This document shows, piece after piece, positions 47,198 through 55,565 of a stretch of DNA of 64,000 nucleotides. The notes under the pieces are model-generated. The model saw only the letters and a list, made by a program, of their open reading frames with translations, was not told the origin of the DNA and ran no database searches. The DNA comes from Shewanella sp. MBTL60-112-B2 (GTDB lineage Bacteria > Pseudomonadota > Gammaproteobacteria > Enterobacterales > Shewanellaceae): assembly GCF_019655055.1 (NCBI RefSeq), contig NZ_BPFA01000016.1:1-64000 (forward strand). Direction: 5' to 3'. The position numbers and the translations under genes were made by a program. Position 1 is the stretch's first letter. Every line of letters begins with the position of its first letter.

Positions 47198-47893
47198 CTA
47201 TCTTTGCCAATCTAAAGGAGAAAGTTTCAGTATCTTTTTGTCGTCACTAGGCGTCGGCAAACCGATATAAAGAATATTGGGAAGGTTGCCATTGGCTGGG
47301 AGCATGCCATAGACGTCGTTCTCTGAAACCAGCTTGGCAATAGTGCTATTTGGGTCATTAAGGTCGCCAAATATTCGCGCTTCACCAATACAGGTCTCTA
47401 CGCAAGCGGGTAATAAGCCTTGCTCTAATCTATGAATACAGAAATTACACTTTTCTGGTGGCGCCTTTCGCTTAGGATCTTTAATGCGGGCACCATAAGG
47501 ACAGGCGGTAACACAGCGCTGGCAATGTATGCATTTGTCGTAATCAATGACAACAATGCCATCTTCTGGGCGTTTGTAAGTTGCCTTAGCAGGGCACACT
47601 TCTACACATGTTGGGTTTTTGCAATGATTGCATTGATGAGGAACCGATAACGTCGATATCCCCTCGCTGTGTTCAATAGCGCATTGGCTGACTTTAGTAC
47701 GCCCACGGCCCATTGGCACTTGGTTTTCAATTGAGCAAGATACGCTACAAGAGATACAGCCTGTGCAGCGGCGCACATCAAACACCATAGCTAATCGCTT
47801 TCCTGGTGTTTGCGCTAGAAGCTTGGCTGTCGGTATAAGTGTTAATGCAGTGGTTCCGACAGCCATTTTTAACAACGAACGCCTATTTAACAT
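47198..47893 (-). CDS. ttrB: Ferredoxin subunit TtrB-like (4x[4Fe-4S])
   Basis: 231 residues. Tat signal NRRSLLKM; four Cys clusters are visible: CTGCISCSVSC, CNHCKNPTCVEVC, CIHCQRCVTAC and CNFCIHRLEQGLLPACVETC, matching the NrfC/TtrB/DmsB ferredoxin-like electron transfer subunit. Segment FGDLNDPNSTIAKLV is typical of this family. Transfers electrons to the molybdoenzyme subunit coded next. A membrane NrfD/TtrC partner is absent in the window. Confidence 0.9.
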   Translation of the reverse strand: MLNRRSLLKMAVGTTALTLIPTAKLLAQTPGKRLAMVFDVRRCTGCISCSVSCSIENQVPMGRGRTKVSQCAIEHSEGISTLSVPHQCNHCKNPTCVEVCPAKATYKRPEDGIVVIDYDKCIHCQRCVTACPYGARIKDPKRKAPPEKCNFCIHRLEQGLLPACVETCIGEARIFGDLNDPNSTIAKLVSENDVYGMLPANGNLPNILYIGLPTPSDDKKILKLSPLDWQR

Positions 47894-48556
47894 AGATTGT
47901 CCTTGAGAAAAGGTTAATTAAAAAATAAAAAATGAACACAAATTAGAATACAGATGAATATCAGATGAGTGGAGGTAAATATTTAATGGATTCCACTAAT
48001 TGCAGTGCTTGTCCCATATTGCAAAAGTCGAAATTTGTATGTTGTGTTATTCGAAATTAGGCTGGTTTTATTTTCCTATGTTGGCTTGTATTCGTTTGGC
48101 TAAATTTCGTGTTACTTATTTTATTGGAGCTAAATAAAGTTTGTGTGAGCAATGAGCTTTTTGTTTTTTTAAGTTGTGTTATTTCGATTTCCGATATTTC
48201 CGAGTGGCGGAGCAGTGGAGGTTTATTGCAATTTAAATAAATAAAAAAACTTTAGTTAACCATTAAATTAGTGGAGAGTTAGCTAGATCTGTTATAAGCC
48301 AATCTGGGCTAGTTTTGATGTTTTCAGTGTTGATTTTTATCGTTAAAAAAGCGCTTTTCTTTAAAGCTATAAACTACTGCTTGCTCACTTTGTGTTCTTT
48401 GTTATTTATTTTTATCTTCAAAGTCATCTGGATTTTCTTAGAGTTTCCCTTAGGGAAATAGAATATTTGTAGACTTTTTTATACCCATACTCTTACTTCT
48501 TAGGGGCATGTGCTTAGGTTTTAATGGATGGTAATGCAGAGGAGGAGACAAAATGA
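47894..48556. other. Long AT-rich intergenic region
   Basis: About 660 bp upstream of ttrB without supportable gene. Two similar stretches, TTGTGTTATTCGAAATT near 48043 and TTGTGTTATTTCGATTT near 48175, could be regulator sites for the ttr operon; not conclusive. Presumably holds the ttrBA promoter. Confidence 0.45.
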
Positions 48557-48588
48557 AAAGGTGTTTAGCAATTGGCTAAACACCTTTT
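48557..48588. terminator. Bidirectional terminator after lyase gene
   Basis: GGTGTTTAGC / GCTAAACACC perfect stem with A-run and T-run on either side. Confidence 0.92.
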
Positions 48589-48635
48589 TTAATGCAGGGG
48601 ACTAACTTAGGCTTAATAAACTAAGCTGTGTATTC

Positions 48636-50288
48636 TTACTTGGCTACAGAATAGCTCTTAAGGAACTTAATACCGTTATTTATATCGGGTGTGTAAGTTC
48701 GGTCTAAATCAACAAATGGCACTACTTTACGGTACTGCTCGATTAAGTGACTTGTACCCGTACCCATTTTCTTATCTTGATCTCTCATGCGGATCTCCAT
48801 ACCTTGAGTTGTATGCAATACCTCATAGGCATAGATCTCGTAACCAATATCAGCCATTTTCTCGACGCGAGAGGCAATTAAGTTAACGTTGCTGAACGTC
48901 TCCTCAATGCCTACAGACGTTGGTACACCGTAAAGTGTTGCGCTATTGGTTAATGTCATTGCTTCAGCATATAAGCCTGACATTGATTGGGCGATGTTAG
49001 CAAAACCGTCGCCGCCGACATTCTCTTTCGCGATTAGGTAAGTCGGTAGATTAGTGCGATGGCCATCGTCTAACTGAGTGGTACGCCATGCAGAAATATG
49101 GATAACTTGTGCAAGTGCACGGCCTAAAGATTCCATCTGCACGGCTAATTGAGTGTTGTCGAAGTTAGCACCAGAGTTTACAAAAACGCTATCATCGCCG
49201 ACACGTAATGCATTAACAGCTGGAGTGTCGCTATACCAAAGGTCATCACGAGCTTCAGTGTTCACAATTGGGTTATCTGTCGTGTGATTAATCGCAGTGT
49301 TCAGTAGCTCTTTTGCTTGGCGTAGTTCTTCTTTTGCGGTCGCTAAAATATAACCAGATGAGCGGAATGACAGTGGGTCTTGCAGGTTACGCTTGCTATC
49401 TAATTCCCATAAATATGAGCCTTTTAGCGCACCAAGAATAGCTTCTGCAGCTTCATGACCTTGTGGCCAGCCTTTAGTATCAACTGTGTGCCATAGGAAT
49501 GGTGATACGTTACCGTTAAGTGCTTCTAGTGAAGAGGCAATAATTACCGGTGAAATTTCTAGGAAATGTTCGGCTTTTTTAACCGCTGCAATGTTCTGTG
49601 CTTCGGCCACGTTACCGTTTGATAAGATAGAAATACCGTCTAAACCGAACGGTCTGTAAGGCTTTAGATCTAGCTCTTCACGTACTTCTTTTGAGTCACG
49701 GCGCTCGCCTTTGTACATCACGTCCCATTCACCCATTAGCGATAAACCAATATGGGTCGCTAAACTTAAATCGTTAGCGCCAGATGAGCCTCGACTTGGG
49801 ATCAGTGGTGTAACGTCTGCATTGATGTAGTCCATAAATGCTTGCGCACCTTCGGTACTCATCGCAGTGTAACCCGCTGCCATTTGGTTAAGGCGAATGA
49901 TCATCGCCATCTTTGATTCGCGCTCAGACACGAACGGCTCTACCCCCGCAGCTTGAATACGCATCTGGCGTTCGTTGAACTTAATTGAAGCAGTAAAGTT
50001 AGGTTCGTCTTCAACTGATGTGCCTGCAACACGCTGATCTTTTAAGGCGCCGTAGTTAACGGTTAAGCCGTAAATAGAGCGGCCATCAGCAGCTGCGTGA
50101 ATAGGCGCCTTGTAACCTGCGTTAATGCGTTGCCAACCTGCTTTAGAAATCTTAACGTCTTCACCTGGTTGGGCGATTTCCCATAGCTGATCCACTGTGA
50201 GTGAACGACCATCTAGAGTATGTGTTGCCGCATTAGCGGATAAAGGTAGGCTTGCTGCAACGAGTAATGCAAATACACTTTTCTTCAT
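48636..50288 (-). CDS. Exported aromatic-amino-acid-lyase-like protein with atypical MIO site
   Basis: 550 residues of the HAL/PAL/TAL superfamily, but with a Sec signal peptide (MKKSVFALLVAASLPLSANA), so periplasmic; the known enzymes are cytosolic. Visible: YGLTVNYG at 73-80 (HAL YGVNTGFG), VPTSVGIEETF with Glu, and the MIO loop. The usual GSVGASGDL reads GSSGANDL (167-174): no Ala-Ser-Gly, only Ser-Ser-Gly (168-170), so MIO formation is doubtful. The selectivity pair (SH, FL or HL in family members) is IQ (111-112). It is last in the operon with the flavoprotein and cytochrome (27 bases after). Product would be an enoate reduced by them (inference). Confidence 0.85.
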   Translation of the reverse strand: MKKSVFALLVAASLPLSANAATHTLDGRSLTVDQLWEIAQPGEDVKISKAGWQRINAGYKAPIHAAADGRSIYGLTVNYGALKDQRVAGTSVEDEPNFTASIKFNERQMRIQAAGVEPFVSERESKMAMIIRLNQMAAGYTAMSTEGAQAFMDYINADVTPLIPSRGSSGANDLSLATHIGLSLMGEWDVMYKGERRDSKEVREELDLKPYRPFGLDGISILSNGNVAEAQNIAAVKKAEHFLEISPVIIASSLEALNGNVSPFLWHTVDTKGWPQGHEAAEAILGALKGSYLWELDSKRNLQDPLSFRSSGYILATAKEELRQAKELLNTAINHTTDNPIVNTEARDDLWYSDTPAVNALRVGDDSVFVNSGANFDNTQLAVQMESLGRALAQVIHISAWRTTQLDDGHRTNLPTYLIAKENVGGDGFANIAQSMSGLYAEAMTLTNSATLYGVPTSVGIEETFSNVNLIASRVEKMADIGYEIYAYEVLHTTQGMEIRMRDQDKKMGTGTSHLIEQYRKVVPFVDLDRTYTPDINNGIKFLKSYSVAK

Positions 50289-50315
50289 TTTTAACTCTCT
50301 AATTTAGTAGTACAT

Positions 50316-50666
50316 TTACTTAAGGTTGTTAAATTCGACTTTATGGCAGTCGGAGCAAATATCTTTCGATGGCTTGTGTTCAGAATGGCAAACCATACAT
50401 TCAAGCAAGTCTTCGTAGTGATGCGAATTATGTGGATTCTTATCAAAACGATTTGGCTCTGTAGGGATATCATGCATGCCACCGTGGCAATCAATACAGG
50501 CCTGATCGCTCGGCCGTTCAAACGCACCCTTAGTCGTATGGCAGGTGCGGCAGTTCATATCATCGCCAAGTGCGTCGATATGATGTTGTTTAATCGTCGG
50601 TTTAGCAGCAAATGCACTGCAAGATAGTAGAGTTGCGATAACGGCAACGGCAAAAGAAGTTTTCAT
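50316..50666 (-). CDS. Periplasmic tetrahaem cytochrome c (module 3)
   Basis: 116 residues, signal MKTSFAVAVIATLLSCSAFA. Four CxxCH sites: CRTCH, CIDCH, CMVCH, CSDCH, with extra His (HHIDALGDD, HNSHHYED). Start overlaps the flavoprotein stop in TAATG, the same junction as in module 1. Electron donor to the flavoprotein; same size as the module 2 protein. Confidence 0.92.
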   Translation of the reverse strand: MKTSFAVAVIATLLSCSAFAAKPTIKQHHIDALGDDMNCRTCHTTKGAFERPSDQACIDCHGGMHDIPTEPNRFDKNPHNSHHYEDLLECMVCHSEHKPSKDICSDCHKVEFNNLK

Positions 50667-52168
50667 TACGCATTCGCCTTATAATTTGCTGCAGTTCTGC
50701 CTGCAATCTGACCAAAAACCAAGCCGTCAACTGACGAACAACCACCTAAACGGTCCATACCATGGGTACCGCCAGCGACTTCGCCAGCAGCAAACAGCCC
50801 TTTGATTGGCTCACAGGTCGTTGCATCAATCACTTCTGCATCAGGAGTGATAGCTACGCCGCCCATGCAGTAATGCAACTTTGGCGATAGTCGTAGTGAG
50901 TAAAATGGTGGTTTTAATTCGGTTCTTCTGTCCAATGGCTTGTTAAATGGATCTGGCTTGCCTGCAACAATCTCGTTCCAATCTGCAATCGACTGAGCAA
51001 GTACCGCCTCATCGACACCGTGACGTTTAGCCAGTTCAGCAACAGAGTTCGACTTGTTAACCGCACCGTCACGGTAAGCGCCCTTAAAGCCTTCAGCACG
51101 CTGTGTGGTTGCTTCGCTACAGAAAGTGAATGGGAAGTTAGGCTTTTCTGAAGTCCCTTTCTCTAATACGACCAACTGTGCTTCAGCGCGAGTGCGGCGA
51201 TCGGCCAATTCATTCATAAAGCGCTTGCCGGTCATTGGGTCGATGGCAATCCCTTCACTAAATGAGTAATCAGCAAAGAAAGATGCGGGACCTGCACCTT
51301 TTTCATCTGGAGAAGCCCAAGGGCCGAGCTGATACATGTCGAGCATGATAGGTAGCGAGCCTACTGCAAGTAAGGATTTGATCATGCCTGCTGTTGCGCC
51401 CGGGTGCGCAGTCGCTTCTAGGTGAGCGTAAATAGGCATAGTTGTCTTAACGAACTTCTTATCTTGTCCCCAACCACCGGTCGCAACAACTACACCATGG
51501 CGTGACTTGTAGGTTTGCTCGCCTTTGAACTTTTCCGTTTCAAAATCAAATTTCTCTTGTACGGCAACGCCGGTGATCGCGTTATTCTTATCACGCAGTA
51601 AAGAGGTCACTTGAGTACGATTTTGGAACTGCACACCTTTATTCACTAAGTACTTGTGCATAGGAACCACAATTCCGCCACCAGAGGCATTAGCTGGAAT
51701 ATGCGCTCTAGGCGCGCTGTGTCCTCCAAGGCGGATAATTTTATCCATAAATTCGACGCCACAACCAATTAACATGTCGTATACGGTGTGGGCCTCGGTC
51801 GCTAAGGTTTTGCACAGTTCTGGATGGTTAAAACCACGACCGGCTTTTACCATATCTTTGATCATTAACTCTGGAGAGTCTTCGATGCCGTGCTTTTTCT
51901 GAAGAGAGGTATTCGGCATACAAGCAATACCGCCGCAAATCGCTGAGTTGCCGCCCCAGGTTTCCATCTTTTCAAGGATCAGTATGTTTTTTAATCCAGC
52001 TTTGTTAGCCGAATAAGCAGCAGCTAACCCCGCAAAACCACTGCCGACAATGATTAAGTCGTATTCTCGGTCCCAACTATTTTCTGATGCAATAGCTGTC
52101 GCTGAAAATGGTAAAGCCATTGCTGCGGTAATACCCATGCTTTTAGTTAGAAAGTCTCTTCTTTTCAT
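50666..52168 (-). CDS. Tat-exported FAD reductase, split flavocytochrome c (module 3)
   Basis: 500 residues. Tat signal KRRDFLTKS. FAD-binding GSGFAG at 42-47. FccA catalytic residues have equivalents R324 (NELADR), H432 (LHYCMGG) and R473 (HGMDRL). Substrate loop reads LGPWASPDEKG, as in module 2, and the fumarate-specific His365 and Glu378/Arg381 are absent. With the lyase-like protein in the same operon, a urocanate- or arylacrylate-type acceptor is likely. First gene of its operon; CRP-like sites and a divergent LysR gene lie upstream. Confidence 0.9.
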   Translation of the reverse strand: MKRRDFLTKSMGITAAMALPFSATAIASENSWDREYDLIIVGSGFAGLAAAYSANKAGLKNILILEKMETWGGNSAICGGIACMPNTSLQKKHGIEDSPELMIKDMVKAGRGFNHPELCKTLATEAHTVYDMLIGCGVEFMDKIIRLGGHSAPRAHIPANASGGGIVVPMHKYLVNKGVQFQNRTQVTSLLRDKNNAITGVAVQEKFDFETEKFKGEQTYKSRHGVVVATGGWGQDKKFVKTTMPIYAHLEATAHPGATAGMIKSLLAVGSLPIMLDMYQLGPWASPDEKGAGPASFFADYSFSEGIAIDPMTGKRFMNELADRRTRAEAQLVVLEKGTSEKPNFPFTFCSEATTQRAEGFKGAYRDGAVNKSNSVAELAKRHGVDEAVLAQSIADWNEIVAGKPDPFNKPLDRRTELKPPFYSLRLSPKLHYCMGGVAITPDAEVIDATTCEPIKGLFAAGEVAGGTHGMDRLGGCSSVDGLVFGQIAGRTAANYKANA

Positions 52169-52236
52169 TATTATTCCACGAATTTTATATTAGTCATCAT
52201 TCGAGCTTGATGATATGAATCGTGTCGTGCCGAGTT

Positions 52237-52252
52237 TGTGATTGTCATCTGA
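52237..52252 (-). promoter_or_regulatory. CRP-like site upstream of module 3
   Basis: TGTGA-N6-TCTGA, eight of ten positions of the CRP consensus; centre about 76 bases before the flavoprotein start. Confidence 0.4.
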
Positions 52253-52377
52253 TATATATAGGTATAAAAAAAAGTAATACCAAAGATTGTGAGCGTGGTT
52301 ATAGCTGGAAATGGCGTAAAGTATGATAATTAATTAATGGTTTTTTAAATCATAAATATTAATTAAATATCGTGCAT

Positions 52378-52391
52378 TTGATTGCGGTCAC
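52378..52391. promoter_or_regulatory. CRP/FNR-like site upstream of LysR gene
   Basis: TTGA-N6-TCAC, flanked by T and ACA, in the divergent 260-bp promoter region. Confidence 0.4.
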
Positions 52392-52428
52392 ACAACAATA
52401 AGAATCTAGAACTAGATCCCGAATAATT

Positions 52429-53277
52429 ATGATTAATAACACAACAGTTTATTGTTTCTATTACTCCGCAAAGTTTTCATCATTTTCTAAAGCGGCAAGC
52501 TTTTTAAAAATGACTCAACCTAGTGTTAGCTCCAGCATTATTGCTCTAGAGAAAAAAATTGGCGCGAAACTGTTTGAAAGAGAGAGTCGCGGGGTGAGGT
52601 TGACTGACCGCGGTCATGAAATCTACAAAAAAGCTGAAGATGTCATCATGTCGATGAATGAACTCGAGTCGGCACTTCAGCAGGTTAATAGAAAGTCTGT
52701 CATTAAAATAGCGACTCAACCTAGACTGTACGAGAAGTACTTGTCAGCCAAGTTAACCAATGACTTTATTGAAGAGTTTTTCGTGCAAATCAATACAGGT
52801 GAGTTGGCTACAATTAAAGGCTGGATGGATTCAGGGGAAGTCGATGTTGTTATCACCGAAGGCATATTTGATGATCATCCAATCTTTGAACATTTTACCG
52901 AACTCGACAATTTAAAGTTTTTTTGGGCTAAAAAGGTGGGGATAGAATTTGCTAAACCAGTTCCTACATTCGTGCACTCTGATATTTGGAATCATTGGCA
53001 TGATTTAAGTGCTTGTATGTATAACAATCCTGATTATAAGAAGGTTATGGTGATAGATACTCCAGATTTCTCTTGTAAATTAATCGAGCGTGGAATGGGA
53101 ATTGGTTTATTGCCTGAGCAAATTATTCTCAAAAACGAAAATATTGAAAAGTGTGCGGGACCAACCTCTGGCGATATTAATGGACCTATTGCTATCTATG
53201 TGAATCAAGATCGCAAGTTAGAGTTACAGCAGATTGGGTTAATTGAAAAGATTATTTCTACTGGTGACTCTCGTTAA
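52429..53277 (+). CDS. LysR-family regulator (module 3)
   Basis: 282 residues. N-terminal LysR helix-turn-helix (FSKAASFLKMTQPSVSSSIIALEKKIGAKLFERESRGVRLTDRGHEIYKKA). C-terminal ligand-binding part is shorter than usual (about 180 residues) with FIEEFFVQINTGELATIKGWMDSGEVDVVITEGIFDD. Divergent from the module 3 operon, so its probable regulator; the effector might be the amino acid or enoate. AT-rich gene. Confidence 0.9.
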   Translation: MINNTTVYCFYYSAKFSSFSKAASFLKMTQPSVSSSIIALEKKIGAKLFERESRGVRLTDRGHEIYKKAEDVIMSMNELESALQQVNRKSVIKIATQPRLYEKYLSAKLTNDFIEEFFVQINTGELATIKGWMDSGEVDVVITEGIFDDHPIFEHFTELDNLKFFWAKKVGIEFAKPVPTFVHSDIWNHWHDLSACMYNNPDYKKVMVIDTPDFSCKLIERGMGIGLLPEQIILKNENIEKCAGPTSGDINGPIAIYVNQDRKLELQQIGLIEKIISTGDSR

Positions 53278-53578
53278 AAACTGAATGTGTTTTTGGTCAC
53301 AATTAATCTTATAGTCTGATTGAGATCGTTAATATATTGATGAAATCAATTAAAGTAATATGGGCGTTTATTTTCTTTTAATATATTAAATTGTTATGTA
53401 AGCCATAAATATACCTACACTGCTCTAATCAAAATGGGTTTGCCGATTGTTAATCACAACTAAGTAGAGACAGGTCTAGGCTGGTGGTTTAGCCCGGTTA
53501 GAATGAATATCAATAGCGTATGTTTGCAAACCCTTTATGATAAGACGCATAACTTGCGTCATTTGCAAAAGGCCTATT
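53278..53578. other. Intergenic, nothing identified
   Basis: About 300 bp AT-rich between two LysR genes; no hairpin terminator or ORF supported. Confidence 0.4.
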
Positions 53579-54508
53579 GTGAAACAGTTGGATTTCAATT
53601 TACTCAGAGTGTTAGAAGTACTGCTTGAAGAGCAGAGTGTTACTGCGGCGGCTTCGCGTTTGCATTTAACCCAATCTGCAGTCAGTAAGCAGTTGAGTAA
53701 GTTACGTGAAACCTTCGATGACCAATTGTTTGAACGCACGGCTTATGGCTTAAAAGCCACGCCTCGTGCCTTACAGCTAGCGCCAGAGCTAAGAGAGGTG
53801 CTGCAAAGGCTGGAGCAGTTCACCCGCCCAAGTACCTTTGAGCCTGCAGAAAGTCAGCGCCGCTTTAGAATGCATTTAGTTGAAACGGCTTACTCGTTAA
53901 CTTTTCCGCACTTTATGCCTAAGCTGCTAAAGCAAGCCCCACAAGTGAGTATTAATAGCCAAACATGGTCGCATAACAGTATGGAACAGCTATTACGCTG
54001 TGAAATCGATATGGGCATTATCTGCCGCGAGTGGGATAAGCGTTCCTTGCTGCACATGGATAACTTGCCTGAAGAATTAGCTTATTCAGAAGTTATTCGA
54101 GATCACCCTGTTTGTCTGGTACGTGAAGGGCATCCATTGCTCAGTGAACGCTGGAATTTAGATACCTTCCTTAAATATCGTCATCTACAAGTTGCTTTTG
54201 GCGGTCTTGAGCAGTGGCTGCTAGACGATGTATTGCGATTAGAGCATCTACATCGCGATATTGCTGTGAATATGACAGACTTTAATTGTGCGCTTGATTT
54301 GTGTGAAAACAGCGATTTAATTTTATGTGCTCCGCAGAAATATGTCTTGCAGATGATAGCGGATTACCAATTAGTTTGCCTTGATGTACCGATAAAAGTC
54401 GAATCCGGCGCTTATGTGCTGGTTTGGCATAAACATTTCAATCTTGACCCAAGTCATAGCTGGTTGCGTAATATGCTGATTGACGGCGTCAAAGCCGCCA
54501 ATCAATAG
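53579..54508 (+). CDS. LysR-family regulator
   Basis: About 309 residues from GTG at 53579 (AAAAGG eight bases before). An ATG frame from 53537 would add 14 residues (MIRRITCVICKRPI) not typical of LysR N-termini. Helix-turn-helix: VTAAASRLHLTQSAVSKQLSKLRETFDDQLFERTAYGLKATPRA. The ligand domain (RMHLVETAYSLTFPHFMPKLLKQAPQVSINSQT) is NodD/YbeF-like. No adjacent target in one direction; converges with ilvY, three to five bases apart. Effector unknown. Confidence 0.9.
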   Translation: MKQLDFNLLRVLEVLLEEQSVTAAASRLHLTQSAVSKQLSKLRETFDDQLFERTAYGLKATPRALQLAPELREVLQRLEQFTRPSTFEPAESQRRFRMHLVETAYSLTFPHFMPKLLKQAPQVSINSQTWSHNSMEQLLRCEIDMGIICREWDKRSLLHMDNLPEELAYSEVIRDHPVCLVREGHPLLSERWNLDTFLKYRHLQVAFGGLEQWLLDDVLRLEHLHRDIAVNMTDFNCALDLCENSDLILCAPQKYVLQMIADYQLVCLDVPIKVESGAYVLVWHKHFNLDPSHSWLRNMLIDGVKAANQ

Positions 54509-54512
54509 GTCA

Positions 54513-55385
54513 TTATATTGCCTGTAAAAATGCCTCAATAACGGGTTCAGCTGTACGCTTGCTCTTACAGCAGCAACCGAGTTCAAAGGGAGGGATGTCG
54601 ATAGGCGAGGTCAGTAGCTGAATACGATCTCTTACCGGGCTGTTATTGATCACCACCTCTGGAGTAATGCTCACGCCACATCCCAATGCCACCATAGAGG
54701 TTATGGCTTCTTGGCCTGAGACCTGCGCATAAATATTGGGAATTAACCCCAAAGACTTAAACCAGTTGTCGATACGTTTTCGACCTGGGCCATGCTCAGG
54801 CACGATAAAAGGTAGCCTATCCCATGGAATATAAGACTCAGTGAGTAGTTCTTGCACCTGACATCTAAAGGTTGGGGCAATTATCGACAGCGGCACATCA
54901 TCAATCTTGGCAAAGTGAAGGTTGTCGGGAAACGGATCGGGTAGGGCGGCGATGGCGATATCGGCACGATTGTTACGTACTTCATTAACCGCGTTGGCAG
55001 CATCACCAGTCGTTAGCGCGATTTCAACTAAGGGGTGCTCACGTCTAAAACGGTCAAGTAAACCAGGCAGATGGCTATAGGCGGCAGTTACCGAGCAATA
55101 TAGATTGAGTCTACCTCTAAGAAAGTCCTGCTTGGGATCGATTTTGGTTTTTAGCTTGCCCCATTGCTCAAGTGTGGACTCGGCAAAGTGGCGGTACTCC
55201 ACGCCAGCGCTCGTCAGGGTCACACTGCGGTTGTCACGCTGAAACAACTGCGCACCAACTTCCTCTTCCAGCCTTTGCATGGCGCGACTCAAGGTCGATG
55301 GGCTGACATGCATCGCCTGTGCTGTTCTAGCAAAGTGCAAGCTATCAGCTAAATGCAGATAAAGCTTTATGGTGCGAATATCCAA
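54513..55385 (-). CDS. ilvY: LysR-type activator of ilvC, IlvY
   Basis: IlvY activates ilvC in response to acetolactate/acetohydroxybutyrate. Starting at TTG 55385 with GGAGA upstream the product is 290 residues, beginning DIRTIKLYLHLADSLHFARTAQAMHVSPSTLSRAMQRLEE, closely like E. coli IlvY (MDLRDLKTFLHLAES). Also matching: CSVTAAYSHLP, VEIALTTGDAANAV, MVALGCGVSITPEVVINNSP. A longer frame to 55475 adds a membrane-like stretch and is not expected. Divergent from ilvC. Confidence 0.93.
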   Translation of the reverse strand: MDIRTIKLYLHLADSLHFARTAQAMHVSPSTLSRAMQRLEEEVGAQLFQRDNRSVTLTSAGVEYRHFAESTLEQWGKLKTKIDPKQDFLRGRLNLYCSVTAAYSHLPGLLDRFRREHPLVEIALTTGDAANAVNEVRNNRADIAIAALPDPFPDNLHFAKIDDVPLSIIAPTFRCQVQELLTESYIPWDRLPFIVPEHGPGRKRIDNWFKSLGLIPNIYAQVSGQEAITSMVALGCGVSITPEVVINNSPVRDRIQLLTSPIDIPPFELGCCCKSKRTAEPVIEAFLQAI

Positions 55386-55565
55386 ACCGAGCTCTCCATG
55401 TTGACTAAACTGGATTAATTTAGTTTGTGTTGCAAAAAACGCAATACTACATCCCAAATATATCATTTTAAGCAATGAAAGGCATGCGCTATAGTGATCT
55501 CAATCACAGCGTGGCTCAAAGTGAGCCAGCCCGTATAACAATCCAGAATCAAGGTGGTATATCAG
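55386..55565. promoter_or_regulatory. ilvY-ilvC divergent promoter region
   Basis: 180-bp region between divergent genes, where IlvY operators (T-N11-A type) are known in enterics. TTGCAAAAAACGCAA near 55431 is a palindrome candidate; precise sites not assigned. AAGGTGG precedes ilvC. Confidence 0.55.

Noticed and set aside
48636..50288. Ordinary histidine utilisation HutH
   Set aside because: Has a signal peptide, no canonical MIO triad, wrong selectivity residues and no hut genes nearby.
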